Below, piece after piece: positions 45,457-54,976 of a stretch of 64,000 nucleotides of DNA (position 1 is the stretch's first letter; each line of letters begins with the position of its first letter). The stretch comes from an uncultured Mucilaginibacter sp. Its GTDB lineage: Bacteria; Bacteroidota; Bacteroidia; Sphingobacteriales; Sphingobacteriaceae. The stretch is from assembly GCF_903893715.1 (NCBI RefSeq), contig NZ_CAITNG010000013.1, positions 1 to 64,000 of the forward strand, written 5' to 3'. The notes beneath the pieces were generated by a model. It was not told the origin of the DNA. It did not search any database and saw only the letters and a list, made by a program, of their open reading frames with translations. The position numbers were made by a program, and so were the translations under genes.

Positions 45457-46377
45457 TTGAAACAGACGACCAAAGCATTAAACAGCGTCGCGATAATTGT
45501 GTCGCTATGCGGACTGATAAATTTATCGGCATACGGCCAAAAACTGAACGCCGTGCAGGACGGCAGCGTATGGGCACCGCTCGGGGTGAAAATAGACGGC
45601 AAGTTAAACGAATGGGGCGACACGTTTCAGGCGTATAACAACGCCACGGATATTTTTTATACCATGGCCAACGATGATGCGAATTTGTATTTGGTCATCA
45701 AATCGACTAACCAGGCCAACAACAACAAGATATTGGGCGGCGGGATAGATATTACCATCAACACTGCCGGAAAAAAGAAAGATAAGGATGCCTTTGTAAT
45801 AGGTTTTCCTTTTGTTGATGTGGCGGCTCTGCGCAGCCAGATAATGGGCATGCGAAACAGCATGCGCGGTGGTCAGGGCGGACCACCTGATTCGGCAGCG
45901 ATTGCTACTATGCGCAAAAACGCAGTGAGTGCCGCCAAACAAATTAAATTATGGGGTTTTGTAAAGGATGTACCCGACAGCCTGATATCCATTTACAACG
46001 AATATGGTATTAAGGCCCGTGCCGATTTTGACAATAAAGGTAATTTGGTAGTAGAGTTGGCCATGCCGCTTAAATACCTACACCTATCCACCGAAGGCGA
46101 TGCTTCATTTGCTTATAACATCAAGTTACCGGGCATACAGATACAAGCGATATTCCCTGAAGCGGCAGCCTTTGCAGGAGGAGGGCCACCGGGTGGTGGA
46201 GGAGGTGGTTTTGGTGGTGGAGGAGGTGGTTTTGGTGGTGGTGGAGGCGGTGGTGGTGGCGGAATGCCCCAGGGCGGTAATATACCCCGCGGCATGGCTG
46301 ATTTTGCCAGTATGCTAAGCCCTACCGATTTTTGGGGCAAATATACGTTGGCTAAGAATGTGAAGGTGCTAAAGTAA
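45457..46377 (+). CDS. Secreted CBM9-like/DOMON-type protein with Gly-rich tail
   Basis: No ATG precedes the signal peptide. The best start is a TTG at 45457 (then KQTTKALNSVAIIVSLCG), leading to SAYGQ. The frame is also open further upstream from a TTG at 45430. The mature N-terminus (VKIDGKLNEWGD, then FYTMANDDANLYLVIKS) has the pattern of CBM9-like carbohydrate- or heme-binding domains. Near residue 240 a glycine-rich stretch of about 25 residues, coded by tandem GGTGGT repeats, precedes a short C-terminal segment. The function is not established. It converges with the TPR gene (2 bp). Confidence 0.65.
   Translation: MKQTTKALNSVAIIVSLCGLINLSAYGQKLNAVQDGSVWAPLGVKIDGKLNEWGDTFQAYNNATDIFYTMANDDANLYLVIKSTNQANNNKILGGGIDITINTAGKKKDKDAFVIGFPFVDVAALRSQIMGMRNSMRGGQGGPPDSAAIATMRKNAVSAAKQIKLWGFVKDVPDSLISIYNEYGIKARADFDNKGNLVVELAMPLKYLHLSTEGDASFAYNIKLPGIQIQAIFPEAAAFAGGGPPGGGGGGFGGGGGGFGGGGGGGGGGMPQGGNIPRGMADFASMLSPTDFWGKYTLAKNVKVLK
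46192..46263 (+). repeat. Coding tandem repeat of Gly codons
   Basis: Two exact 21-bp units (46192-46212, 46213-46233; GGTGGTGGAGGAGGTGGTTT plus T) followed by imperfect GGT/GGA/GGC codons. A candidate for length change by slippage. Confidence 0.7.
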
Positions 46378-46379
46378 GA

Positions 46380-47417
46380 CTACAGTCCTCTATCTGTATT
46401 TTTAATCCAATCATTCAAAGCTGCTGCCTGCGCGGCGTTGTCTTTTAACCATTTGGCGCTATCGCCTTTGGTATCGCTCAGCATCATAGTACGGGTAAAG
46501 GCGGGCATATTGTCGGTTTGTGATAGCTTATAAAAGTATTCAACAAAAAACTTATCAAAAAAGCTCCTGTCGGTTTTCTTTGCAGATAGTTCTCCCGCAA
46601 ACGAGAAAATGCTTTTCAATTCGTATTCCAGCAGGTCGGCGCCGGCCAGATTTTTTGTTTTTGCCGATGCGGTAACCAACTGTATGCCCAGGTTAAAGGT
46701 ATTGCTCTCTTTATCCTCGTCGCTTGGGATGGTGATGGTTGTTTTGCCTGCGGCATCCGTCAGTACGCCGCCTTGTATAATGTGCTGTATATTGCCATAA
46801 GCTTCTGCGGCACGGGCGCCTGTTGGCTCCAACAGCAAAAAGCTGCAAAAGCCCAATAAGGCATTGGCCCGTTTGTTTTGATGAAAGGTAACGAGAGCGT
46901 ACAAACGTTGGCTGCTGGCGTTTGCAGGGTTGCGCCTAATGGCTTCAATGGCGCATTCTTCAGCCTCCAGGTATTGTTGGTTCCTAAAGTAAGCGATGCC
47001 GAAATTATAATATATCTGAGGGTAATTGGGGTCGATCTTGATGGCCTCGCGGTACATGGCCACAGCGTTTTTAGTGTCGCGGGCTTCATCATAAATACTG
47101 GCCCATAATGAGTACGCCGCTGCACCAATGTTACCCGTTGTGGCTTTTACAGCTTTTTGGAGGTAGGGTACAGCGTCTTGTGATTTCTTACCCATGTAAA
47201 GCGAGTAGGCCATTTCGTAGTTGGCGTAGGCGTTTTCGGGGTCGGTTTTTAATACCTCGTTGTATTTGGCCATGGCATCGGCATATTTACCTTGATTGTA
47301 TAAGGCTATCCCTTGTTTTACCAAATCGCTGGCTGGGCTGCCATCCTGGGCTTTTGCCGATAACACGGCGATACAAAGCACACCTATTCCCAGGATTAAA
47401 TTACGTAGGTTTTTCAT
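46380..47417 (-). CDS. Secreted TPR-repeat protein
   Basis: 345 aa with a signal peptide (LILGIGVLCIAVLSAKAQ). TPR motifs run from about residue 30 to 190 (for example, GIALYNQGKYADAMAKYNEV, PQIYYNFGIAYFRNQQYLEA). A C-terminal helical region has no known domain. It probably serves as a periplasmic scaffold. It is last in a same-strand run XRE/cupin - LolA-like - TPR with short gaps (27 and 43 bp), so probably one operon. Confidence 0.8.
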   Translation of the reverse strand: MKNLRNLILGIGVLCIAVLSAKAQDGSPASDLVKQGIALYNQGKYADAMAKYNEVLKTDPENAYANYEMAYSLYMGKKSQDAVPYLQKAVKATTGNIGAAAYSLWASIYDEARDTKNAVAMYREAIKIDPNYPQIYYNFGIAYFRNQQYLEAEECAIEAIRRNPANASSQRLYALVTFHQNKRANALLGFCSFLLLEPTGARAAEAYGNIQHIIQGGVLTDAAGKTTITIPSDEDKESNTFNLGIQLVTASAKTKNLAGADLLEYELKSIFSFAGELSAKKTDRSFFDKFFVEYFYKLSQTDNMPAFTRTMMLSDTKGDSAKWLKDNAAQAAALNDWIKNTDRGL

Positions 47418-47460
47418 GCAATAAAATTACAAAAATGCTGCGGAAGCGGGTTACAAATTG

Positions 47461-48198
47461 CTATTGCGATGGTAATTTTACATAGTGGTAGGGGTCGAAC
47501 AGGTGTTCATCCAATCCCGCTAAGGCTTTGCAGTCGAAATAACTTTCTACCTGCAACAGTTTACCGTCGATGTAAAAGTGGACTTTGGTTTCGGTCCAGC
47601 CGGCATCCAATTTAAGGTGGTCGTCGAACAAGGCCTCTTCTTTGCCTGTTTTGTTGTATTCTATCATACGCACCAGGTACAGGTCGGTTTTATCTACCCA
47701 AATCTGGTTTATTTTCTCCGTGTTATCGTTGGCGCCAATCACATAAACAGGTTTTCCTTTCCAGGTATCCTCGTGGGCTTTTGTAAGGTCGTACCCCAAT
47801 ACTTTAAACTTCTCCATTGTTTTTTCGATGGGGTAGGAATACATGCCGCCCAATAAAAATATGAGGTCGTTACCCTGTCCGGAAGATGCTTTTAATTCGC
47901 CGCCTCCAATTCTATATGTTGAGTCGTTGCGAAAAATGATGGTGTTATTGTTGGCGAAAGGTTCAATATCGATACGTAACTTATCGGGATACAACATCAA
48001 CTCACGCCAGGTTTGGGTACTTTTCAGCGAATCGTTGCGGTAGCGCTCGGTGGTTTGCCTGAAGGTAAGCGCACGATGCCATTTACCGGCATATTTGGCA
48101 TACATTATCCTTAATACACCTTCGCCTGTGTTTTTCATGTTGAACGAAAGCATTAGAAATGCAGCAATAATAGCGTAGCCAATGATTTTGATTTTCAT
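47461..48198 (-). CDS. LolA-like outer-membrane lipoprotein-sorting-type protein
   Basis: 245 aa with an N-terminal signal or anchor (IIGYAIIAAFLMLSF). The fold suggested by the pattern WHRALTFRQTTERY, YPDKLRIDIEPF, YVIGANDNTEKINQIWVDK and TDLYLVRMIEYNKTGKEE is the half-barrel of LolA/LolB-type proteins. Classic LolA moves lipoproteins to the outer membrane, but many paralogues carry other hydrophobic loads. It lies between the regulator and the TPR protein, which suggests one envelope-related operon. Confidence 0.65.
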   Translation of the reverse strand: MKIKIIGYAIIAAFLMLSFNMKNTGEGVLRIMYAKYAGKWHRALTFRQTTERYRNDSLKSTQTWRELMLYPDKLRIDIEPFANNNTIIFRNDSTYRIGGGELKASSGQGNDLIFLLGGMYSYPIEKTMEKFKVLGYDLTKAHEDTWKGKPVYVIGANDNTEKINQIWVDKTDLYLVRMIEYNKTGKEEALFDDHLKLDAGWTETKVHFYIDGKLLQVESYFDCKALAGLDEHLFDPYHYVKLPSQ

Positions 48199-48225
48199 GG
48201 TTTGGATTTTGGTTTCTGGTTCATT

Positions 48226-48810
48226 TTATACAAACACATCAATATAGTGCACGGTTGCCGAAACGGGTGTAATACCATGTTTTTGCAGTGAGTTAAAATA
48301 CAGGCTGTCGCCGGTTTTTAACATGTACTCGGTATCACCCACTTTCATGGCCATTTCGCCCTCGATAATAAATATGAACTCCTCACCCTCATGTGATAGC
48401 TGGTGCGGTACCACCTCGCCCTTTTTGGCTGTAAACAAAAAGGGTTGCATTTTTTTCTTGTGAAAACCTGAGGCGAATGGAAAAATAGAGTAGCCTTTTT
48501 CGGTAAGGGTTAGTTTGCTTATAGATTCCTGTTGCGGCGTAAATATGGCCCTGGTACCGGCTTCCTGCTCGAGCAGGTTTGATATATTGGTGCCCAGTGC
48601 CCGGGCTATTTTAACGATGGCAGCAACAGAAGGTACGGTGCGGTTGTTTTCGATTTTCGAAATCATGCTTTTTGACAGCTCACTTTGGTCGGCTATCTCC
48701 TGCAAGGTTCGGTTTTGGGTTTTGCGCAAAATCCGGATGCGGTCGCCAAGGTGAAGGAAATTTTTTGCCTGTATCTTTTCTTCTATTAATAGGTGGGTAT
48801 CGTCGGGCAT
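48226..48810 (-). CDS. XRE family transcriptional regulator with C-terminal cupin
   Basis: 194 aa. HTH_3 domain at about 20-75 (IRILRKTQNRTLQEIADQSE, SMISKIENNRTVPSVAAIVK), then a cupin_2 barrel at about 110-190 (GEVVPHQLSHEGEEFIFIIEGE, GDSLYFNSLQKHGI). The HxxxEE and His residues of the cupin metal or ligand site are present. This class (PuuR/MmsR-like) senses a small molecule through the cupin. It is the first gene of the operon with the LolA-like and TPR genes, which it may regulate. Confidence 0.88.
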   Translation of the reverse strand: MPDDTHLLIEEKIQAKNFLHLGDRIRILRKTQNRTLQEIADQSELSKSMISKIENNRTVPSVAAIVKIARALGTNISNLLEQEAGTRAIFTPQQESISKLTLTEKGYSIFPFASGFHKKKMQPFLFTAKKGEVVPHQLSHEGEEFIFIIEGEMAMKVGDTEYMLKTGDSLYFNSLQKHGITPVSATVHYIDVFV

Positions 48811-49026
48811 AACAATCTCAGTTTTTCATGGCAAAGATGAACAAGGTTTATCTTTTATTTCCAAATATAACTATTTACCTAATGGGTTGAAAAACCATTG
48901 CGCCCTACCGGCGTTAGCTTTACTTAAGCGGTCAAGCGGTTGTGGTACTAAATTTACAATTTCATACATTAGTCCTGAAAAAGGGCAAGCACATAAACCA
49001 ACCATTATAACGTCGTACCCTCAATT

Positions 49027-50478
49027 ATGAACTGGATACTTGTTGCCGAAATAGGCTATACCATCATCATCTTTTTTGTGTGCCTGCATATTATTTATAA
49101 TACCGCATCCACAACAAAAACGCTCGCTTATATACTGGTGGCGATATTCATCCCGGTTATTGGCGCGACGATATACTTTGTGGTGGGCACCAACTACCGC
49201 AAAAACAAGCTGTATAGCAAAAAAATTCTGAACGATGGTAACCTGTTGAACGAAGTAAGGGAAAAAATAAACCTTGATTCGGAAAAAGCCTGGGACACTG
49301 CGGAACCCGAGGTGCAGAAACATAAAAAACTGGCCCGTTTTTTATTGAAGGACAGCGACAGCCCGCTTACTTCAAATAACGAAGTTGAATTATTGCTGAA
49401 TGGGGAAGATAAATTCCCGGTGGTGATTGAAGCGTTGAAGAACGCCAAACACCATATACACATTGAATATTATATTTTTGAGGACGAGGAGATCGGGAAT
49501 CAAATAGCTAATATTTTGATGCAAAAAGCTGCCGAAGGTGTACAGGTCCGTTTTATTTACGATGATTTTGGCAGCCGCTCTATCCGAAAAAAAATTGTGC
49601 CGCAATTAATTGAAGCGGGGGTTGAGGCTTACCCGTTTTACCGGATATATTTTATGGCCCTGGCCAACCGGGTTAATTATCGCAACCACCGTAAAATAAT
49701 TGTTGTTGATGGCTGTATCGGCTTTACAGGCGGTATCAACGTGGCCGACCGCTACATTAACAGTCCGGATAAACCGGAACAACTGTATTGGCGTGATACC
49801 CATGTAAAAATTACCGGGCCGGGTGTTTATTACCTGCAATACCTGTTTATATGCGATTGGAACTTTTGCGCGGGGCAGGAGTTGCCCATTAACAAGGATT
49901 ATTTTTGTACCAAACCAAGCCCTAAAGGCAGGGCGCTTGTGCAAATTGCCGCCAGCGGGCCGGACTCGGATACGCCGACCATTATGTTTTCGTTGCTGCA
50001 GACCATAGGTATAGCCGAAAATGAGTTGCTGATTACCACCCCCTATTTTATACCCGGCGAAAGTATACTGGATGCTTTGAACGTAGCCGCCATAAGCGGG
50101 GTTAAGGTGAAGCTTTTGGTGCCCAAAAAATCAGATTCAGCGTTTGTGGGCGCGGCTGCCCGGTCATATTATGCCGAACTGCTCGATTCGGGCGTTGAGG
50201 TGTATTTGTACGAAAAAGGATTTGTACATGCCAAAACGTTGGTTTCCGATGGGCAACTGGCCATCATCGGCACAGCCAATATGGACCATAGGAGCTTTGA
50301 ACTAAACTTTGAAGTGAACAGCATGATATACGATGAGGGTATAGCAAAACAACTGCGCGATGCTTTTTATAATGACTTAAAAGATGCAGTTAAAATTGAC
50401 CCCGAACGCTGGAACAAACGCCGCATTTATAAACAACTCCCCGAAAGAATAGCCCGCCTGCTATCGCCGCTGCTTTAA
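49027..50478 (+). CDS. cls: Cardiolipin synthase (ClsA type)
   Basis: Makes cardiolipin from two phosphatidylglycerols. Two N-terminal membrane helices (about 6-24, 34-55; the second ends PVIGATIYFVVG) precede two phospholipase-D domains with the HKD motifs HRKIIVVDGCIGFTGG (about 221) and HAKTLVSDGQLAIIGTANMD (about 401). Between them is the DTHVKITGPGVYYLQYLF stretch. 483 aa is normal for ClsA. It stands alone, upstream of a TPR gene with its own promoter box. Confidence 0.94.
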   Translation: MNWILVAEIGYTIIIFFVCLHIIYNTASTTKTLAYILVAIFIPVIGATIYFVVGTNYRKNKLYSKKILNDGNLLNEVREKINLDSEKAWDTAEPEVQKHKKLARFLLKDSDSPLTSNNEVELLLNGEDKFPVVIEALKNAKHHIHIEYYIFEDEEIGNQIANILMQKAAEGVQVRFIYDDFGSRSIRKKIVPQLIEAGVEAYPFYRIYFMALANRVNYRNHRKIIVVDGCIGFTGGINVADRYINSPDKPEQLYWRDTHVKITGPGVYYLQYLFICDWNFCAGQELPINKDYFCTKPSPKGRALVQIAASGPDSDTPTIMFSLLQTIGIAENELLITTPYFIPGESILDALNVAAISGVKVKLLVPKKSDSAFVGAAARSYYAELLDSGVEVYLYEKGFVHAKTLVSDGQLAIIGTANMDHRSFELNFEVNSMIYDEGIAKQLRDAFYNDLKDAVKIDPERWNKRRIYKQLPERIARLLSPLL

Positions 50479-50560
50479 TGCGTTGGCGGATAATCAAATC
50501 CGAAATTTTACGTTAAATTTAAGTGCGATTTTTATTGATTTAATAATAATAGAAATTATA

Positions 50561-50568
50561 TACCTTTG
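50561..50568 (+). promoter_or_regulatory. -7 promoter box of the TPR gene
   Basis: TACCTTTG matches TAnnTTTG. A TTG lies about 23 nt upstream, near but not at the usual -33 spacing. The predicted leader is about 65 nt. Confidence 0.5.
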
Positions 50569-50643
50569 CATTAGTACTTGTAATCAACACAATAGTTAAT
50601 CGGGCCAATTTTTTAAACCGGAGCTGAATTTTTTATTTAACAC

Positions 50644-52089
50644 ATGCTGCACTCACTAAAACCGGTGTACGGGATAGTTATCCTCCTTACATTCACCTTT
50701 GCGGGTGCGGTGCATGCCCAAAATGTGCCCCCGGATGGCAATGGGCCACTTGTAGGCAGCGCTATCGACAAGGAAAACCAAGCTGATTATAAAGGAGCTG
50801 TTGACGATTGCAACAAGGCGATTGCTGCCAACCCGGCCAACGCGCAGGCCTATATGGTGCGTGGCTTGGCCTATTACGACCTTGAGCGCTACAAAGAGGC
50901 CATTGTTGATTACGATAAAGCCATCAGGCTTTTGCCCGGAAATGCTTTTTACCACATTAGCAGGGGCGATGCTTATAAAAAACTAAAGGAATACCAAAAC
51001 GCCATAAACGATTACGATAAAGCGATTGCTGTTAACGTGAACTATATTAACGCCTATGTTAACCGCGCCAATGCCGAAAGTGAACTGGGCCGCTTTGACG
51101 AGGCCATTGAGGATACCAAAAAAGTAATAGAACTTGACCCTAAAAATTGCACGGCGTATAATAACCTGGGTTACGAAAAGATGAAACTCGGGCAATACGG
51201 TGATGCCTTTGCCGATTTTAACAAAGCTTTGGCTATTAACCCGCGCAACGAATATGCCTGCATCAACACCGGATCGGTTAACTATTGGTTGGGCAATTAT
51301 GAGGATGCCATCCGCGAATACAAAAAAGCCATTGAGTTTTTCCCGAAATCGCCGAAAGGTTATACCAACCGGGGCATGGCCGAATTTAAATTGGGCATGT
51401 ATGAAGAAGCCTTGACGGATTATACCACTTCGTTAACGCTGGATGCCAAAAGCGCCTATACGCTGCTTAACCTGGGCGAGTTGAAATTGACCCTGCGCGA
51501 TTATAAAGAGGCTGTAAAGGCATTGTGCACTTCCATATCGATTGATTCTACAGATGCGAGGGCATATAACAGCTTGGGATACGCTTATTTTTTATCGAAA
51601 AACTATAACCACGCCATAGCCAGTTACAACAAAGCCATTGCGAAAGGCGGGATAGGTTATAAACCCTACTACCAATATTTTGACGAAGCCATGTATGGGT
51701 TGAGGAAACACCCGGTAAGCCAGTTTACCAATTTGGAATGGATATCGCCGGTGGAGGATGTGAACAAATTGTACAAAGGCACCATACAGTTATCGGGCAA
51801 ACCACAATTGGCCATCCGCGTAAAAATATCGTCGACCAAGCCCATCAGCAAGCAAAACATCCAGTTAATGGTTAACGACCAGCCAATGAACGCTGGTGAC
51901 AAGATGAGCATACTCGACTCGAAAGAATTACCGAAAAATGTACAGACCGGCAATTTTGAATACGAATACCATGCCGTGATACAGGTTTCGCCCGGACAAA
52001 ATGTATTGAAAGTGGTTTACGGCAATAAACATACACCCGAACTGAACATCGTTTACAACACCCAAATAAGCGAAGCTTTTTTAAACTGA
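50644..52089 (+). CDS. Secreted TPR-repeat protein with C-terminal beta domain
   Basis: 481 aa with a signal peptide (IVILLTFTFAGAVHAQ). About nine TPR units run from about residue 40 to 335 (for example, AYMVRGLAYYDLERYKEAIV, AYNNLGYEKMKLGQYGDAFA). After them a beta-rich region (about 360-480: GTIQLSGKPQLAIRVKISS, QVSPGQNVLKVVYGN) looks like an Ig-type domain. It probably acts as a periplasmic protein-interaction scaffold. No pathway can be assigned. Confidence 0.8.
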   Translation: MLHSLKPVYGIVILLTFTFAGAVHAQNVPPDGNGPLVGSAIDKENQADYKGAVDDCNKAIAANPANAQAYMVRGLAYYDLERYKEAIVDYDKAIRLLPGNAFYHISRGDAYKKLKEYQNAINDYDKAIAVNVNYINAYVNRANAESELGRFDEAIEDTKKVIELDPKNCTAYNNLGYEKMKLGQYGDAFADFNKALAINPRNEYACINTGSVNYWLGNYEDAIREYKKAIEFFPKSPKGYTNRGMAEFKLGMYEEALTDYTTSLTLDAKSAYTLLNLGELKLTLRDYKEAVKALCTSISIDSTDARAYNSLGYAYFLSKNYNHAIASYNKAIAKGGIGYKPYYQYFDEAMYGLRKHPVSQFTNLEWISPVEDVNKLYKGTIQLSGKPQLAIRVKISSTKPISKQNIQLMVNDQPMNAGDKMSILDSKELPKNVQTGNFEYEYHAVIQVSPGQNVLKVVYGNKHTPELNIVYNTQISEAFLN

Positions 52090-52164
52090 GATACAATATC
52101 TGCGGTTGCTAAAAAAAACACATCATTTATTTAAACTATAAGGCAAATACTTTGTTGGCATGGT

Positions 52165-52476
52165 ATGAAAGCAAGCGTGTACCTGCTGCGTATAGGTCCT
52201 GATTTACTGTCGCCCGAGCTCATTTATTCGAGGGATAGTGGTTTGAGGCTCAATGTATATAGGTTGGCCGACATGCCTTTCGTGCCCGACCATAACGAAA
52301 TACAACTGTTTGGCTACTTAGACGGTTGCTTGTTGGCATTTGAAACCGTAAATGTTACTGCCGACGAAGCCTTGGAAGTAATATCGGCTATACAGTGGTA
52401 TGCCGGCCACATGGGCTTCCCTGAGATGGAAATATTACCCGAAGACCCGCGCATTGACCACGAAGTCGCTGTTTAG
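52165..52476 (+). CDS. Hypothetical protein, 103 aa
   Basis: Reads MKASVYLLRIGPDLLSPELI and ends DHEVAV. Soluble and acidic, no signal peptide, no recognised domain. Its stop overlaps that of the convergent response regulator by 4 bp. Confidence 0.55.
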   Translation: MKASVYLLRIGPDLLSPELIYSRDSGLRLNVYRLADMPFVPDHNEIQLFGYLDGCLLAFETVNVTADEALEVISAIQWYAGHMGFPEMEILPEDPRIDHEVAV

Positions 52477-52841
52477 GCCGCATCCAATTGGTGCTCTATC
52501 TTGGTGAGCAGCGTAATCACATCAAAAGGTTTTGCAATAAAATCATCGGGCGGGGCAGCGCTATGTAAACATTCGGACAGGTTATGCGTGGCCGAAATAA
52601 GGATAATAGGGATATTTTCGGTGCCGGCTTTTTGTTTAATGTTTCGGCAAATGTCGCGCCCGTCCATTTCGGCAAGCATTACGTCGAGCAAGATCAGGTC
52701 GGGATGAAATGCCTGTATTTTTTCAAACACCTCGTCCCCCCTGTTCAATGTACTCACTTCGTAGCCGCTGTATTCCAAAACATCGCGCAGTGCCGATAGG
52801 ATATGCACATCATCATCAAGTACTAATATTCTCTTACACAT
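52473..52841 (-). CDS. Single-domain response regulator
   Basis: 122 aa, just a receiver domain. The acidic pocket (LDDD near residue 8-11), the phosphorylated Asp in ILLDVMLAEMDG (about 52), Ser in LISATH and Lys in FIAKPFD are all present. There is no output domain, so it acts through a partner. No histidine kinase is adjacent. Two consecutive ATGs make the start 52844 or 52841. Confidence 0.9.
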   Translation of the reverse strand: MCKRILVLDDDVHILSALRDVLEYSGYEVSTLNRGDEVFEKIQAFHPDLILLDVMLAEMDGRDICRNIKQKAGTENIPIILISATHNLSECLHSAAPPDDFIAKPFDVITLLTKIEHQLDAA

Positions 52842-52995
52842 CATTCTTTCTCACTTAAATTAGTAATATATACAAGGCAACTAATGTGCCACGATAAAAA
52901 AATTCTTAATGCTTAAAGCAAAACAGGGCTTTTTAGGCCCTATCATTTGATTAATTGGTTAATCGGTTATATTTGGGGCATATTACCTTACCGCA

Positions 52996-53487
52996 ATGAA
53001 GCTAATTGTGACCTGTTTTTTTATCGTTTTTGCTACAACCTGTTTTGCTCAGACATCGGCAGATAGTCTGTCGGCATCGGCAAAATCGTTAGGATACGAA
53101 CAATATAAGGGCTTTTATGATGGTGTTGATATCAACAACCTGGACCGTATAGCTATACTTAACCATTATCCTTCGCCAAAAAAAGTAATCATCCTGAAAA
53201 AGGAATTGGCACTTACTGCTGACCAAGCAACGCAAATAACCGCCATGAACAAGGAGTTGGCACGCAAAATGAAGGAGATGGGGAGTCTGATCATCAAAAA
53301 CGAGAATACGTTGAACGAACTTTTCAGGACGAAACAAATTACCGATGGCGCTTTGATTTTTTATGCCAACCGCTATGGCGGCGATATTGGCGAATTGCGC
53401 AATGCCATGCTGCAAACGTATTTAAAAACGAAAGACCTGCTGACACCCGAACAATTAAAAAAGTACGAGCAATTACAACAACCATAA
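52996..53487 (+). CDS. Secreted CpxP/Spy-like protein
   Basis: 163 aa with a signal peptide (LIVTCFFIVFATTCFAQ). The mature part is helical with two LTxxQ-type motifs, LTADQATQITAMNKEL and LLTPEQLKKYEQL, the signature of Spy/CpxP periplasmic chaperones and sensors. Only the motif supports this, so the function is inferred. It is located upstream of accA, which has its own -7 box. Confidence 0.6.
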   Translation: MKLIVTCFFIVFATTCFAQTSADSLSASAKSLGYEQYKGFYDGVDINNLDRIAILNHYPSPKKVIILKKELALTADQATQITAMNKELARKMKEMGSLIIKNENTLNELFRTKQITDGALIFYANRYGGDIGELRNAMLQTYLKTKDLLTPEQLKKYEQLQQP

Positions 53488-53503
53488 TACGGTTTGAATT
53501 ATT

Positions 53504-53511
53504 TACTTTTG
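53504..53511 (+). promoter_or_regulatory. -7 promoter box of accA
   Basis: TACTTTTG matches TAnnTTTG, 16 nt before the accA ATG. Confidence 0.45.
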
Positions 53512-53527
53512 GCCATTATTTGAAGAG

Positions 53528-54484
53528 ATGAAAATAACATTCGATTTTGAAAAGCCTTTAGCCGACCTGCAAACACAGATCGACAAGATAAAACAGGTAG
53601 AAGAGAAGACCAAGGTTGACATGAGCGCAACACTGGCCGAGCTGGAAGAGAAATTTGAAACGACCAAAAAGAAAATATTCAGCAACCTGACCGGTTGGCA
53701 GCGGGTACAGATATCGCGCCACCCCGAAAGACCCTATACCCTGCAGTATTTAGAGCTGATGTGCGATGATTTTATTGAGATGCATGGCGACCGTACAGTA
53801 GGCGACGATAAAGCCATTGTAGGGGGCTTTGGTAGCCTGAACGGCGAAACGGTAATGTTTATCGGTCATCAAAAAGGGATCAACACTAAAATGAGGCAGT
53901 ACCGAAACTTTGGTATGCCCAACCCCGAAGGTTACCGCAAGGCTTTACGCCTGATGAAAACAGCCGAGAAGTTTGGTAAACCTGTAGTTACGCTAATCGA
54001 TACTCCCGGTGCATTCCCTGGACTGGAAGCCGAAGAGCGCGGACAAGGCGAGGCTATTGCAAGGAACCTGTTGGAAATGTCGGTATTAAAAGTGCCTGTT
54101 ATTTGCGTCGTGATAGGCGAAGGCGCGTCGGGCGGTGCATTGGGCATTGGCATTGGCGACCGGGTACTGATGCTGGAGAACTCCTGGTACTCGGTGATAT
54201 CGCCGGAGAACTGCTCGACCATATTATGGAAGACCTGGGAAAACAAAGAAAAAGCCGCCGAAGTATTGAAACTGACCTCGGTTGATATGTTTAAAAACAA
54301 ACTGGTTGACGGCGTAATAAAAGAACCCCTTGGCGGCGCCCACCAGGACCCTATAGCCATGGCCGCTACGTTAAAAAAACAACTGTTGAAGGACCTGAAA
54401 ACGCTGAAAGAGAAAAATGTGGACGAACTGGTGAGCGAGCGTATAGAGAAATTTTGCAGTATGGGGGTGGTGGTTGAGGGATAG
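53528..54484 (+). CDS. accA: Acetyl-CoA carboxylase carboxyltransferase subunit alpha
   Basis: Part of the carboxyltransferase that moves CO2 from biotin to acetyl-CoA in fatty-acid synthesis. 318 aa, normal. Landmarks: [18 protein letters not shown] (N-terminal helix), [73 protein letters not shown] and the oxyanion-hole region [16 protein letters not shown]. accD is not adjacent. The downstream sequence carries a small inverted repeat that may act as terminator. Confidence 0.96.
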   Translation: MKITFDFEKPLADLQTQIDKIKQVEEKTKVDMSATLAELEEKFETTKKKIFSNLTGWQRVQISRHPERPYTLQYLELMCDDFIEMHGDRTVGDDKAIVGGFGSLNGETVMFIGHQKGINTKMRQYRNFGMPNPEGYRKALRLMKTAEKFGKPVVTLIDTPGAFPGLEAEERGQGEAIARNLLEMSVLKVPVICVVIGEGASGGALGIGIGDRVLMLENSWYSVISPENCSTILWKTWENKEKAAEVLKLTSVDMFKNKLVDGVIKEPLGGAHQDPIAMAATLKKQLLKDLKTLKEKNVDELVSERIEKFCSMGVVVEG

Positions 54485-54506
54485 CCCCCTAACCCGCTAA
54501 AGGGGG
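54485..54506. repeat. Short palindromic intergenic repeat (CCCCCT...AGGGGG)
   Basis: CCCCCT (54485-54490), spacer AACCCGCTAA, AGGGGG (54501-54506), starting one base after the accA stop. I recall this CCCCCTAACCC...GGGGG sequence as a common dispersed repeat in Bacteroidota. It could stop accA transcription, though no T-run follows. Confidence 0.5.
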
Positions 54507-54593
54507 AATTGAGGCATGCATTTCCAGTAAGAATAAGCAACCGCCTATTTATTCAATCCATATTTTTTGTAGCTTTAGTTTTAATTATAAGCT

Positions 54594-54976
54594 ATGAAGG
54601 TACTTTTGGTGCTAATGATTCTTCTATCAATAGTGATTACTATTCCGTTGAATGGTGGAGACAAGGGTTGGTATTCTTTATACGGAGCTGAATTTACAGA
54701 TGCTTTTTACCTCATAAAAACAGGGCGAATAACAAGAATCAATTTAATAGAATGGATAGTATTGTTAATTGCACATGCGGGTGTGGTTTCCTTGCCTTTT
54801 TGACAAATAAAAGATTTTTCAAAGAGTTATTGATTTTTGTCCCCTTGTTTTTTGTGATGCTTTACGCAATTTGGAACTTAATTATCGCATTTTTATTGAT
54901 CCCTTTTTTGATTGTTTGGATTATTAGCCTGATAGTTTATTTCGTAAATAAGAAGAAAACCCAATTAGTGCTATGA
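54594..54976 (+). pseudogene. Small membrane-protein gene broken by a one-base frameshift
   Basis: Two overlapping frames together make one plausible protein of about 127 aa. The first (MKVLLVLMILLSIVITIPLN) stops at TGA 54801-54803 after VVSLPF. The second continues with LTNKRFFKELLIFVPLFFVM and ends KKKTQLVL. Adding one T to the T5 tract at 54797-54801 joins them. The product would have three or four hydrophobic segments. The end overlaps the next gene's ATG by 4 bp, which supports it having been a real coupled gene. The region is AT-rich compared with its neighbours. No domain was recognised. Confidence 0.6.

Noticed and set aside
46113-46340. Poly-proline antisense frame
   Set aside because: Complement of the Gly-codon repeat in the CBM9-like gene.
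54509-54691. 60-residue frame before the broken membrane gene
   Set aside because: Overlaps the better-supported frame at 54594 in another phase and begins beside the palindromic repeat.
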